From Orthonyx spaldingii (Eukaryota; Chordata; Aves; Passeriformes; Orthonychidae): DNA of 64,000 bases. The translations under genes and the position numbers were made by a program. The stretch spans positions 3,919,615 through 3,983,614 of the forward strand of contig VZTJ01003574.1 in assembly GCA_013397795.1 (NCBI GenBank), read 5' to 3'. This document shows, one piece after another, positions 1 through 11,711 of this stretch. Each line of letters begins with the position of its first letter. Position 1 is the stretch's first letter. The notes beneath the pieces are model-generated. The model made no database searches. It saw nothing but the letters and a program-made list of their open reading frames with translations, and was not told the DNA's origin.

Positions 1-6
1 CACCCT

Positions 7-34
7 TTCATTTTCCTCTGTCTTTCAGGTGAGA
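7..34 (+). promoter_or_regulatory. candidate recursive splice site (back-to-back 3' and 5' splice sites)
   Basis: Positions 3-26 are 22/24 pyrimidines and end in CAG at 26-28. This is followed at once by GTGAGA at 29-34, so a strong acceptor abuts a good donor with no exon between. That layout is the signature of recursive (ratchet) splice sites found in long neuronal genes of vertebrates and flies. A possible downstream donor for a transient RS-exon is GTAAGG at 241-246, but the base before it is T, which weakens it. Motif reading only; no transcript evidence. Confidence 0.35.
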
Positions 35-815
35 ACATACACCTGCCAGTAGAGTACATCTGTACAAAGTGCACACAGAGGAAGGAAGCTGTATTGTTCT
101 TTGAATAACATCCCAGTTATTATTGATGAAGCTGCATTCTTTTCCTCTAGAATGTGCAGTCTTTATTCCATTTGCGTCTTTACTTAAGAGTTAAGGTTCA
201 GCTGGAATCTCTGAACTGAACTCTTCTCACAGCTATATTTGTAAGGGGTGAAAAGTTAGACTTGTTAATTTGTATGGTAATGGAGCTTAAGTTAGCCAAA
301 GATTCTTGATCCTGCATTGTTTTGTTAAGAGAGCAGTGAGACAGAAAAGAAAGCACGCCATGAGTATTTTTACCTTTGCAATGTTCAACCTTGCCAAATG
401 CATGTTTTGAAGACTGGTACAGATTTCATAGAGATTGGTGTAATGAAAGCAGAAATTTTTTTGAACAAGCCTCATCATACCTGTTAGGGGTTGCTTGAGC
501 AAGACCGCTCCTTTGTTAAAGCACTCATAAATGTCTGGTGTATTACAGCAGATTTTTGAGGGACATCAAATACATTTAGTATAATTAAACACTTTAACTT
601 TTAACATATGCACGTATTTCTCTGATGGGGAAGCAACATGGAAGGTTGGAGAAAACAGGTTTTCAGCCCTGAATCTCCAGCACATAACATGCTTTTCTTT
701 AAGATAAAGTGTGAAGATACTTTGAAAGAAGTAATGGTTCTAAGCATCTAGACCTCTTCCCTGCCAGCTTAAAGAACAGCCACAAAATGCTGTCTTGAGT
801 TGTAAATCTTCATTT

Positions 816-818
<3 letters not shown>

Positions 819-866
<48 letters not shown>
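819..866 (+). repeat. poly(T) homopolymer, 48 nt
   Basis: An uninterrupted run of 48 T. It may be the poly(A) tail of an old minus-strand retro-insertion, but the flanks show no recognisable element and no clear target-site duplication. Homopolymers this long are also prone to length error in sequencing and assembly. The poly-lysine and poly-phenylalanine open frames here are artefacts of the run. Confidence 0.95.
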
Positions 867-869
<3 letters not shown>

Positions 870-3861
870 GTTAGCAGCAAAGGAGATGCTAGTATACTTA
901 GTATAATATGTTTAGAAATTTCCGTAGGTTTTGAGCAAGTTGTTTTATTACTTTTCTGCAAAACTGTCGGTTCTGTAAGCGCTTGTTGTGTGTAGCTTTC
1001 AGAGCAACGAGAATCTAATTGAACCTTGAATTTCTGTCAGGTACAGCATCAGAAAGAGTTCTCCTCTTCAGAAACCTTATTGAATGAAGTTTTCTCGATG
1101 TGTTTGTAAAAGATAAAGTTACAGTTTCAAATATGACAGTGATGTGAGTGGTGTTAATATATGTGCCGTCAGTTTTACTAAGACACACAAAAGGCATCCC
1201 AGTACTAGATTTCTTTGAAGATACAGTGTTTCAGCTTTCATTTTACAATAGGAGAATATAATAATTTGTTTTAAAAATAATTATAATGTCAGGTGATATG
1301 GCAGGTGTCACAGTGTCTCCACTTATTTTTAAAAGTTTTTACATCCTAACAATTGTCATAAATTCTTGTGTTGGCACGTACCTGGAGTGAAGTTCAGTGT
1401 AGATATTTGGATATTGTAAGCCATCCCTAATTTGCAGAACTTGCTTTAAGTCTCGTTTATCACAAAAATTAAATCTGTAATTACATTGGGTAGCATAACT
1501 GAGGTTGAAATTAATCTGTGATCCTAAATGTGGTTTAGTAATATAAAAAATGCAAGGTATATTTGAATTTTACCAGACTATTTTATAATTTGGCATTAGT
1601 TTTAAACAGCTGCTACCTTGAAGTGTATCAATTTGCTATACACAAATTTAAAAAAGAGTGGGAAATAGTTCAGACACTATTCTGTCACCGTCTGCACTTT
1701 CTCCACAAATTACAAACATGTGGAACTGCCTATTTTAATACTGGTTTTCTTGGGCCAAGAGGTTTTCATCTTTGAGAAACTCCATGTTACAATTTACCTA
1801 CCCCAAAGGAATCGGATGACAATCTGATTTAATGTAACTCCAGATTTAAAGTAACAATATTACAATATACATTCCTATTTTATATGTTTTTTTAATGTAC
1901 TATATATGGGTTGAGGACATTTCTCTGTAAATGTTTCCAGATGAAATATATCATCTTCTAGATGCACAGATAGGCACAGTAACTCCAAACTAAATCAAGA
2001 ACTTACCCCAGCGTAAATTCGAATGACAGAAATAGACAGATGTAGTGTATAACTTCCAAAAAGCTTTTATTTTTTCGTGCAATTACCAGAAATTAAATAA
2101 CCAGAAGACTGATTCAGCAAAGAAGCTGAGTGAAATTGCCAATAAGGGGTTGGTAAACACAAATTTTGCATATTGAATTTTATTTAAGCAAATTACTTTT
2201 GCGTATTTATCTATCCATCTCTGTCAGATCTAAAAAAATTTCAACTGTGTTGCTTAGCTGTTAAAAACCCCAAAATAGTAAAATCTCAATGAAGTCTACT
2301 CTTATTTTAAAACTGTCAAGCTGTTATAGCCCCTCAAAACTTTCAGTAAGCCCCTGACAGCTGAAATTTGGTCTGAGGTTTTCTATTGCAGTAACTAATT
2401 TACTTAAGGAGAATTTGCTTTTGATCTGAGTATATTGAATCTTGAGCTCTTTGTTCAGCATTGTTTTTGTAATTTTTTTTCCAAAAAACCCCCTTCTTTT
2501 CCAACACAACGTGTTAGGAATCAGAAGGGGTTGGATAATCATCACCAGCAAGCAAACTTGTAATTGCCCTGAGAAAGGGTTTGGAATGGGGTGGTGCCTA
2601 AATGCATTTTGCACATGTGATGCACATTTCTCTGCCAGTACCTGTGGGTGAACTTCCCTGTGACACACAAGTTAACATCACTCTCCCACCTCACACAGGC
2701 CTTCTGACTTTTTTTTTTCCTTCCTGGTTCATGTGCTGATGTAGTCCATCTTCACAAATTTGATAAATCTTTGCCTCCATGTCCCAGGATCATTTGGAGT
2801 TACAGCGTGAGTGGATGAGCATGGGAACTAATTCTAGAATTAGCTAAGGCTTGCAGTAAAGCTGACAGGGAAACCTGGAGGAATGCTGAACCCATTAATG
2901 GTGCTTTTCTGTAGGAAGCTCAACCTTGTCAGAAAATTAATAGCAAATATCAGCTTTACCGGGGTAACTGTATAATCTCTGCTGCATATATTAGTTGTGA
3001 ACTATTCCCTTTTTGGAATCAGTGGAAAATACTTCATTCATTGGCTTGAACCCATGGTCCTGTACCCCATCTAATGTAGGTATTCCTACTCATCATAAGT
3101 GGTACCTTGTTTTTGGCAAACATAGGTAGACTCTAATAAAATATTTGTGCAGGGTACTGGGACTCCTGTGCAGCATATTGGTTTAACAAGAATGAAATCA
3201 AAACTTTGTTGGTTGTAATAAAAATTAAACTCAATTAACTACTTCTGAAGCCCTAAAGTAAATAAAAATAATTTTAAAATGGATTCTTTTTTTTCTAAGT
3301 AAACGGGAAGAGTAGAGATGGGAACTTGATTTGGTCAGTTTACTACAATAAACTTGCTGCTGGTTTCCTTCAATTCTGTCAGTGCCAGAGAGATAAAGTA
3401 TAAAGGCAAACAAGTTTCACCAGCTTCCAGGAGAGGGATCTGCCATAAACCATAGCAAGCTCAACTTATTGAGTGATGTATTTGTGTGGCTTTAGGTGGT
3501 GTTCTCATGTTAAACTGCATTAAAACAGCCTGTGAGGTCCTGTAGACTGTGTGCCAGTTAAAAGGTGAGCCAAGCAGGTCATTGTTGTGATGAGCTTTGT
3601 CATGATTCTGGGGAAAAAAAAAAAACCATTGGTGTAATTCTGCAAATGTTTGCTCCAGTAAACAGGAGTGGCAGGCATTTGGGATTGCCTCAGCTGGCAC
3701 CTTTGCTTTTTTGTGTGTCTGAGATGGGCTTGTTGTCACAGCTCTTAGCCAGCACTGGGGAATTGGAGCTCAGTTCTCTGTGTTAATGTATCATTACCTG
3801 CTTTCAGATGGGTTTGTTTCCTCAGATGTCAAATGAAGATGGCTGTACTTTGCTCTTTTCC

Positions 3862-3876
3862 TTTTTTTTTTTTTTT
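3862..3876 (+). repeat. poly(T) homopolymer, 15 nt
   Basis: Simple T run in intronic sequence. It is preceded by a pyrimidine-rich stretch. No mobile element is recognised beside it. Confidence 0.9.
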
Positions 3877-4771
3877 CTTGTTTGAAAAGGATAAAACTTT
3901 GAAGGTTATGGAGTATCCTCATTTTATTGTAATGGGCTAAAGAATTTCCATGATTGTGTGTTGTGCAGACACTGGACTCTGTTGTTTGCTTGGAGGGTGA
4001 TCACTTTCCATTTGCTTCCAGAATCCAAAAATTTGTCATTTTCTTGTGATCATGTTCTTATCTCAATAAACCTTGTGAGGCCATCAGAATAGCCTCTAAG
4101 ATCAGTGAAAGGAGTTTCTTTGGAATTTCCTGAGATTTGCCATCAAATTACTAATTTATTCTTCAGGTTTTCTATGGGCTGGATAAATCAGTGTCTCATT
4201 TTGACTACAAGTTTGACAGCTTCTGCCATGAAGGAAAAATTCAGTTTCACAGTTTTCTGGCCTTCATCTCAGAAAAGTTTTTAAATTGCCTGTAATGACC
4301 TGAAATCAGGAAAGGAAAATCAAATTCTTGCCTGTATTGCCCCCTCTACCTCCCTTAATTCCCCTGTGTTCTGAATAATGAAAAGTATTCTGTATACAGC
4401 AGGGTGTATCAAAAAATGATTTCAACAACCTCATTATAAGAGAAATTCCAAGTTCAATCATGATAATTGGTTATGAATTTATCCTCTTGTTCAGTTACGC
4501 CAAAGCCGTATGCAACAGTGGTGTGATTTTAATTTGTGTGTAACTGTCCCATGACACAGAACAGAAAGGACATTAAAAACCATCCCGTGTTTCTTCTCAT
4601 TTAAGTTCTGAAAGGTCTCATCCTGTCTAACCTGCACCTGAGGATTTGTATCCTCATTCTGCTCAGCTCATGTCCTTCACACACTTCTGGATGATCACAG
4701 GCACCTCCCCAGCCGAACACTTCCGTGCTTCCTCTCACAACTTCTGTGCAGCTCTGACCCTGTAATTTTGT

Positions 4772-4793
4772 AATCAGACATCAATGTCTGATT
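4772..4793. repeat. 22-bp palindrome, 10-bp arms with a 2-nt centre
   Basis: AATCAGACAT (4772-4781) is followed by CA and then its exact reverse complement ATGTCTGATT (4784-4793). It sits in AT-rich sequence with octamer-like and TAAT-type words (4795-4875), which could be a regulatory element. It could equally be a chance palindrome. Confidence 0.7.
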
Positions 4794-5918
4794 GTCATAA
4801 TTGTGTGCCTAATTTGCATTCAGAATTACCAAGATTATGCATGTCAATTAGGTATCTGAGTCTACAATTAGATATTGCACATTCTGGTATTTGCACACGG
4901 AAATGAAGCACACAGTTGCCCGGGAATGTTTGTTCACACAGTTGGACAGATACCCAAGTCAAACCCTGGGAAAATCAGATATTAGGCTACAAGGGCTCCA
5001 AAATGATAGCAAAAAGAAACTGAGATAAGCCAGTTTCTTACTAAAAAAAAAACCTTTTCAAGTTATAAAGTTAAATTATGCTTTTTGACTCATTAAAAGC
5101 TGGAGACTCTTGCTTTTCGAGATCTGTTTGGTTTCCAAAAGATATTGAAAGTGGAATTAAGGTGTTTTTTATCTCATTCTGAAATCATGTACTCTTTTTC
5201 TCAAAACTGATATTTCAGTGGTCAGTGTCTTGCCCTGACATTTTTTTCTCTGCTAGTTGGTTTGAAATACCCTTTTGTGTTTAGCAGTACTTTTGTACTT
5301 TTTAGCCGGTTGTGAAGACTGAAGTAGCACTTCACAAAAGCATTGCCTCCCCTGCTATTTCCCACCACACCAGTCTTCATTTTCTTCTTACAAATTAATA
5401 GCCCTGTCTTCTTGTATAGAACAGTTTTTAATAAATCTAATATTAATATTGACACTGATAAACTGCGTTTATACTGTAGTGACCTAATGATTAGAGTCTG
5501 CCGTCTTTTAGAGCTATGTACTCTCAAAGCTACATTTCAGAAAGAATTATTTGTAAGTATCAGACTCCAAAAACCTAGAGGGAAAATAGTTAGAAATGAT
5601 ATAAAATTGCTATACGAAGTGAAAAGAAAATATGAATATCTCTTTATAGTAACAAAAAAGAAAAACCAAAGCAAAATTGTTTGATTGAATAAGTAGCCAA
5701 AAATGTATCTTGTGGTGCCATTGCGTTATTATTGTTCTAACACATCCTTAGTTTAGTGTTACTTAAAGGGTCAAAAAGGAATTGCTGGGAATTGCTTTGT
5801 TGATTAGTGTATGCGGTCATTTAAGCCTAAGAAGTAGGTCTAAAGTATTTAGAAATCCTTAATCATTGTTTGTTGTAACAACATTCTGACAAGTGAAACC
5901 TTCTTGTTTGTGTTTCAG

Positions 5919-6008
5919 CATTTCAGGGAACACCTTGACAAACTTTTTGCAAAAGGAATTGGAATGCTGGACATTGCTTTAAATGAAGCTTTCAACATGC
6001 TCAATGAA
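5919..6008 (+). CDS. CACNA2D3: CACNA2D3 coding exon, VWA domain part 1 (30 codons)
   Basis: Encodes part of the extracellular VWA domain of the calcium-channel alpha-2/delta-3 subunit, a membrane-anchored glycoprotein that promotes trafficking and gating of CaV1/CaV2 channels. The peptide runs from HFREHLDKLF through KGIGMLDIAL to AFNMLNE and matches vertebrate CACNA2D3 as I recall it; CACNA2D1 differs clearly here. The exon starts after TGTTTCAG (5911-5918) in phase 0 and ends at GAA before donor GTAAGT (6009-6014), also phase 0. A second AG at 5925-5926 forms a tandem acceptor; using it would drop 8 nt and break the frame. From memory, the mammalian C-terminal end reads NILSD rather than NMLNE, a surface-type difference. 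It is an internal exon with no start or stop codon. Confidence 0.96.
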
Positions 6009-7164
6009 GTAAGTTCATGCTTTTCAAGTTCTTTTTCACCTCCATCTTGTTTTCCCTTTTTTCAACTCATATTCGTGAAAATGTTTTTAAATGTTTCCTT
6101 AAGTATAATCATTTATTTTTGGGAAAAAGTATAAAAGCGTGTTAGTCTGATGGAACATGAAAAAATCTCATCTGAGTAGCAAAATGTCTTTTGATTGAAG
6201 GATGTACTTTGGAAATAAGAGCTCAAACCCAAATATTCTCCAAAAAGTTTGACTTGACAAGTGTGCCTGCCTTTATACTGTGTGATCATAGATTAATTAA
6301 TGGTTCTAATTCCTGTGTATTCATCTTGAAGGGCAATATTGATTGATTCTTTTTCAGGCATACAATCCTGAAATGAAAAAAGGAGTATCTCCTTCCACCC
6401 ACTGCTCATGTGTTCAGTTAGACAGCGTGGAACTAATGCCTTCATGTGGTGCATGCCAAAAATTGACAATGGGAAAAGGTGCATGAAGCAAAGGGCACTG
6501 TAGGTTGTCTGTAGAGGTTTTATTGAGAATTGTGGGCACCAAACAGAGTCTTGGGATCCAGAAACACAGTAGGAATGCCTCAGTGCAAGAGATGTTCTGT
6601 GCTAGTCCTCCAAATCTGTGTAAACTGAAAACAACCCCACACTGCAGGAAGGGAACGAGAAGACCTGAAACGAGACCTGTTTTGCTCTGGTTTAAAATCT
6701 GTGAGGTAACTGAAGTTATAATGATGAGTGTGATGTAAAAAGCTCATTAGATAAACTGATAGGTCTGCGAGTAAAGGGATCTGCCACCCCATGTGCTGAG
6801 CTGTACCCATGATGAGAGATCTGTAGGATCATGATGGACTATGCTATGTGTATGTTCAGCTCCATTCAAGGTGCTGTATTGATTGCTCCTATTTATACTT
6901 TAAAAGAAAGCGTAATAGGTTCAATCCTTTTGCATATAGACTTCCAGAAATGCCAGCATAAAAATCTTTTCCGTTTTATACTGGCATATCTGCAAAATCT
7001 CTGGGAGCTTCAATTAAGCAGCCTAGGTCAGAGATAAAGCTACTAAATCTCTCCTTAGAAGAGTACAGCAAACCATTTTTCACTTTGTCTACAGCATGTG
7101 ACCTTTATGTGCCAGAAGTGTATTCGTTGAATTATAGGTTAGCTAGGGATGTCTTTTCTACATT

Positions 7165-7242
7165 AAAAAAAAAAAAAAAAAAAGGGTGAATTGGGAGGGG
7201 GAAGGAGTGGGTGGTGGAGGAAAGGAGAAAAAATAGAGAAAG
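7165..7242 (+). repeat. poly(A) run plus purine tract with G-quadruplex motif
   Basis: Nineteen A residues (7165-7183) lead into a nearly all-purine, G-rich stretch. Four G-tracts, GGG at 7184-7186, GGG at 7193-7195, GGGGG at 7197-7201 and GGG at 7209-7211, are separated by loops of 6, 1 and 7 nt. This meets the usual G3+N1-7 rule. The G-rich strand is the transcribed RNA's sense strand, so the structure could form in pre-mRNA as well as in non-template DNA. Predicted from motif only. Confidence 0.6.
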
Positions 7243-9629
7243 CTTTGTGTTACACAATATTAAGATTCTGGTTGGATTTTAGAATGGTTCAGGGGTTACA
7301 CTAATTAAACTCAGTCAATTTTGCCTTGCAATTACCTTTCAGTATTTGCTATGGTTGTCAAGACTTGAAGATGGTTGATACTGATATCTTTGAAAAACAC
7401 GTTTAAAAATCCACTTCCAAATTCTTTCCAATCACCAATTTATGCAGTGTACATTATCCAGGGTGAGAATACAGAAGTGCTTGGTACAGTAGTTAGGTAC
7501 CTACTATGTCATGTGACAACTGCAATTATCTCTTTTGGTGACAAATGTGCTCTTTGCAGTGATTACCTTTAAAAAAAATCATAGCCAATTAAATAAAATT
7601 CTGTGACATTTCAAAGACTGTTAATCACAACCAAATGCTGTAAATGTCAGGATGCATTGAAATTTTTGCTGCTAACTGATGAATCACTGAGTTAATTGTA
7701 GTTCATCACAAGCCCCTTGTCATTGTTATTATTATGGAAAACACTTTCATCACTCTTGCTATTCAATAAAATTAAAAGTTTTAGACAAATATGAGATGAT
7801 GTTACTCATCAAAGTATTGAATTTAATCTCATTCTTCAAAATATTCAGATAACTGTGTAGAATAATGCAGATGCTTGCAGAGTGGTGTTTTAAAATAAAT
7901 GTACAAAGGCATTTCCCCTTCATTAACTTCTCTTTTAAGATACTTTGCCACTTTCAAAATATATTGTCCATGTGAGGAAGATATCTCTAGAAAAGGTAAC
8001 TTCACCTTTATGAGAAAATACTGGCTCTAAGGTCATGAAGGAGTCCCACTTTAATAATTCTGGTTCTGATTAAGACTGGAAGACCTGTCATGACTGGAGA
8101 ACTTTAAGGGCTGCCTGCCTTGCGAATTACATAGAGAAGAGTTTTCACCCAGGCAGTGATCACAATACAATTAACTCTGTGAATCCACATTAGCTGCCCT
8201 TTGAGCAGAGTGTTACTGTTTCTGTTTACTGAGGTTCCTGTCTGATGAAAAAGAAGCTGATCTTGAGGAAAGCTGCAAGTGATAGAAAGGATTGTTGAAT
8301 GTGAGTGTGATTACTCAGATGCAAAAATGTGAAGGCAGAAGAGACAGAGGACTTCTGGAACCCACCATCCACCCTTTTCTACTGCAGGCATTTTTACAAA
8401 GATGAAATTTTTAGGAGAACGTTTTTAGAAAAAGTGGATATTAGAGTTTTGGAAAAACAGTGAATATGTAAGGGCGAGTAGACTGCAGGAAGCTTAAAAG
8501 GAAGAGCTGTTGCTAGTCCAAATCAAACCAGAATACTCTGAATAATTTTTGATGAATGCAGGAGCGGTCAGAATCCCTGGAAAGTAATTCACCTATGAAC
8601 ATAGGAACTGCTTTTTAAATGGGACCTTGCTGTTCTGGGGCACAGCCAGGCTGGTGAGGTAGGACAAGATAATTCTTGCTTGGCTTTCTCAGCATCAAGA
8701 GAGGGGTGATAGGGTGAGACCTTGGCTGTCCTCAGATTTGAGAATGTACATGAAAACTACAAGGAAGTGGATGTAATATCCCATTTATTGATCTTTTCAT
8801 AAACTTTTTTAAAGTGTTCATACCGAGCAATTAAAAATCAAATAATTTTACAACTTTGCTTGTTTTTGCTAAAAGACGGATGTTTCACCAAAGTTCCTTG
8901 AATACATAAGGTAATGCACAGTCAAATAACCTGTTGGGCAACCAAAGCAAATGGAGACACATGGATTCAAAGTGAGAGCACCAAGTCCAGAATAAAGAGA
9001 TCAAAGCTCATGTTATGTCTCAGCCCAATGTGTTGCTCTTTGACAGGAGAAAATCCCATTTGTACAATGACAAAGCTTCCGTTGCGTATGCCAAAGGATG
9101 GCTGATTGCTGTCTGAGTACCTGTGCTCAAGTACTGCTCTTCAGCAGCCTGAATTGCTTATGTGTATTCATTTTGGGTAATAGGAGAATCTCAGAATATA
9201 TAAATATGAGCTGGGTTCTCCTAGATAAATATTTTAAGGAAAATAGCATATGGAATGTAATCCTGAGTGAACATGAATGAATGCCATATGAATAGTCATA
9301 TGTCTCTCTATGAGTTGTGTATCTCCTGTACTTCACAGAAAAATCATCATTCATTACTTCTTTTTGTGTAACTTGTTCTTTTAAAATGGTATTTAAATCT
9401 AAGCAAACCCTATAGATGCATCAATATTTATCTCTCAAAACCAGGGGAATACGATTTTAATTTTGAGTAGTGCTACGTTGATGTATGTTTCTTATTTTTC
9501 GTTTCACCAAGAACATAATATCTATGATAAAATGTTTTCAACCTGAATATTTTTGACTTCCTCTAAGGATGCTAGAGAGTTGACAAAATCCATGTTTATC
9601 CACCGTGATCCTGTCTATCTTCATTTAAC

Positions 9630-9667
9630 AGGAACGTGCTGTACCTAACGCCTGTTTCCTTTTGCAG
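9630..9667 (+). promoter_or_regulatory. CACNA2D3: candidate in-frame alternative 3' splice site upstream of the second exon
   Basis: AACAG ending at 9631 is preceded by a pyrimidine-rich stretch (about 9608-9627). Splicing there would add 36 nt (9632-9667), exactly 12 codons in the exon's frame with no stop, reading ERAVPNACFLLQ. The added bases contain the branch point and pyrimidine tract of the main acceptor at 9666-9667, so the two sites would compete. The encoded peptide is hydrophobic and not part of the family as I know it, so low-level or no use is more likely than a conserved isoform. Confidence 0.3.
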
Positions 9668-9781
9668 TTCAATCACACAGGACAAGGAAGCATTTGCAGC
9701 CAAGCCATAATGTTGATCACTGATGGAGCTGTGGACACATATGATACAATATTTGCAAAATACAATTGGCCAGACAGAAAA
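9668..9781 (+). CDS. CACNA2D3: CACNA2D3 coding exon, VWA domain part 2 with MIDAS TDG motif (38 codons)
   Basis: Continues the VWA fold of alpha-2/delta-3. Residues 2-4 of the exon are NHT, an N-glycosylation sequon (9671-9679), fitting the extracellular location. Residues 15-20 read MLITDG; the aspartate (codon 9722-9724) is the late metal-coordinating residue of the MIDAS site, which in this family is needed for channel trafficking. The exon then runs through AVDTYDTIFA to NWPDRK. It starts with TTC after TTTTGCAG (9660-9667) and ends with AAA before GTAAGT (9782-9787), phase 0 at both ends. Sequence identity with vertebrate CACNA2D3 appears essentially complete. CACNA2D1 and CACNA2D2 carry FTDGGEE-type sequence at the same point, which separates the paralogues. 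Confidence 0.97.
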
Positions 9782-11711
9782 GTAAGTATGGTATCACCTT
9801 TACTGAATGGAAAACCCAAAGCTTCATTTCCTATCCAAAGTGTACGTCTATTGAAAAGTCAGTAACAATCTTTCTAATGATCTAAAAATGATTTTGGATC
9901 ACTAATGGGAAAAAAAAAAAAAGATGCTTATATTGCTTGAGGACAGAACTGACCCTTTACTGTAGTAATGAACTTAAGTTAGCAGATTTTAAAGGTACTA
10001 TTTCCCTCCAGGTTACATTTTTGAGCATTATATAATCCTTCCCTTGAGACACATCATTAAAAAAAATTTAAAAAAATTCCTTTTTTTCTCCCAAAATACA
10101 CATTAATAATTCAATGCTTTTCCAAGCTAAAGATGGGTGTGTACTGTGGACACTGAACAGCGTACTAGAACAGGAGAAAGAGCAGATGTAGTACTCAGTA
10201 TTTTTAACTTGTTCATTTGGCAGAGTGAGGGATAGAGCTGGCAGTGGGTAAGATTTTATTAAAAATGTATTTGGCTCTATTGATCTGTGTAAAGAAATTG
10301 GCCCAGGTTTAAGTTACCTTGTTATATAACACCTGGAAATTTTACAGTAGGGCAGAAACGCCTGGAATTTTCTTGATGAGAAAGCTCTAGTAGCCCTCAA
10401 GTCTCTATGTGAAATAATTTTCTTCTACATTTTATCTTTTGCTAAAGCAGGTTTTGGGAATATTTTCAGAAGTTTCTGTAATTCTTTGCCATGTTATACG
10501 CCTGTGGAAGCAACAACCACACTTTTTGAAGTGCAATTTGAGCAAGTAACTGATTACTATGACTGTGCTGCGTGGGGTTTTGTATTCTGTGGAAAAAAAG
10601 TAGTTGTTTTAATTTGCAGCTTTTAGTCATGTTTCCCCATTATAAAATTCTGTTTATTTTCTGAGTGAGTTTGTTAGCTCTGTTTTATGCAAGCATGTTA
10701 TTGTTCCACTGGAAAGAAGGCCTAAAATCTGTTTCGTGGCCAGTCCTTCCTCTCTTACTCAACGGGACACCACCAAATTTAAGTTGTTAAGTCCTCTCAT
10801 ATTCCATGAGAACATTTTACTTCATCTAGCAAAAAGTGGTGTCTAAGGAGAATCACAGAATCTCTCAGGAGGATGTACCTCTGATGTGCTGTATTTTCTT
10901 ATACTTCAGAGTTAGTTCCTCTCTTAAGAAGCAGAAGAGGCCGTGGGGAAACTTTTATCGTAAGAAATCAGTAAGGAAAGAATTCTCTGAAAGAGTCAGC
11001 TCAGGATTTTCACGAAAACATGTGTTGTATGTCTTTCATGTGCTAATCCACAGCTCTATCTGAGATAACAATGCTCAGCACAGCTGTAGGAATAAGCAGC
11101 AGGAGAGGTTTCCATTGGGAATAATTCTGCAAAGGCCCAGCATGAGGAGTCCTGCCTTGTTTAGCAAGGACATGGTGTCTGGGGAGTGGCTTTTAGTTAA
11201 TATGCCATATTCTACTCAACTCTTCTAAAAATATTTAATATGCCAATATAGCCTTGTAAATTGTATATTGAGAAACATGTATGGAAAAAAAATCCAATCG
11301 TTTTTTCCTCTTTTCGGCCTGGAATATTTCAATATGAAAAATGTGAAAGATTTCCATATGTGTGCTTTAATGCATTAGAGCTTTGAATGCCTTTGTTGGA
11401 TTTGTTATTCTAGAAAGGAGCACTTATTGAAAGTGCAATATCCTACATATTTGCAGTGTCAGTGTGCCTAGAAATTATGCATGCCATGCACTTGAAATTC
11501 ACTGCCTTTGCATTACACCATCTTTATTCTTTCCAAAGCTGTTTTTATCCAAACCATTTACACCTTTGAACTGCTTGATAGTTGTTTTTTTTTTCACATG
11601 CATTTTTTGTTCCTCATTATGTGTGTATTGCCCTGTCATCCTTCTTATAATTTATGTTTTTCCTGTGTTTTGATCCTGGGGTGGACAGTGGTGGAAAAGG
11701 TAATAGCTCTC

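Larger units (their letters stand above)
1..5918 (+). other. CACNA2D3: CACNA2D3 intron, 3' portion (upstream of the first exon in the window)
   Basis: Non-coding intronic sequence. The preceding coding exon of the VWA domain is not visible here, so the intron starts outside the window. It holds a candidate recursive splice junction at 28/29, a 48-nt T run at 819-866, a 15-nt T run at 3862-3876 and a 22-bp palindrome at 4772-4793. The rest is ordinary AT-rich sequence with short chance open frames on both strands. The intron ends in a pyrimidine-rich tract and CAG at 5916-5918. A plausible branch point, CTGAC, lies at 5886-5890. No other gene is recognised. Confidence 0.85.
6009..9667 (+). other. 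CACNA2D3: CACNA2D3 intron (3,659 nt)
   Basis: Intron between two phase-0 VWA exons, starting GTAAGT and ending TTTTGCAG. It carries a 19-nt A run at 7165-7183 followed directly by a G-rich purine tract with G-quadruplex potential (7184-7211). A consensus branch point CTAAC (9645-9649) lies about 19 nt before the acceptor. A second usable acceptor at 9630-9631 is annotated separately. The remainder is AT-rich with short chance frames; no gene or mobile element is recognised. Confidence 0.9.

Noticed and set aside
740..995. Poly-lysine and poly-phenylalanine proteins
   Set aside because: Pure translation of the 48-nt T run.
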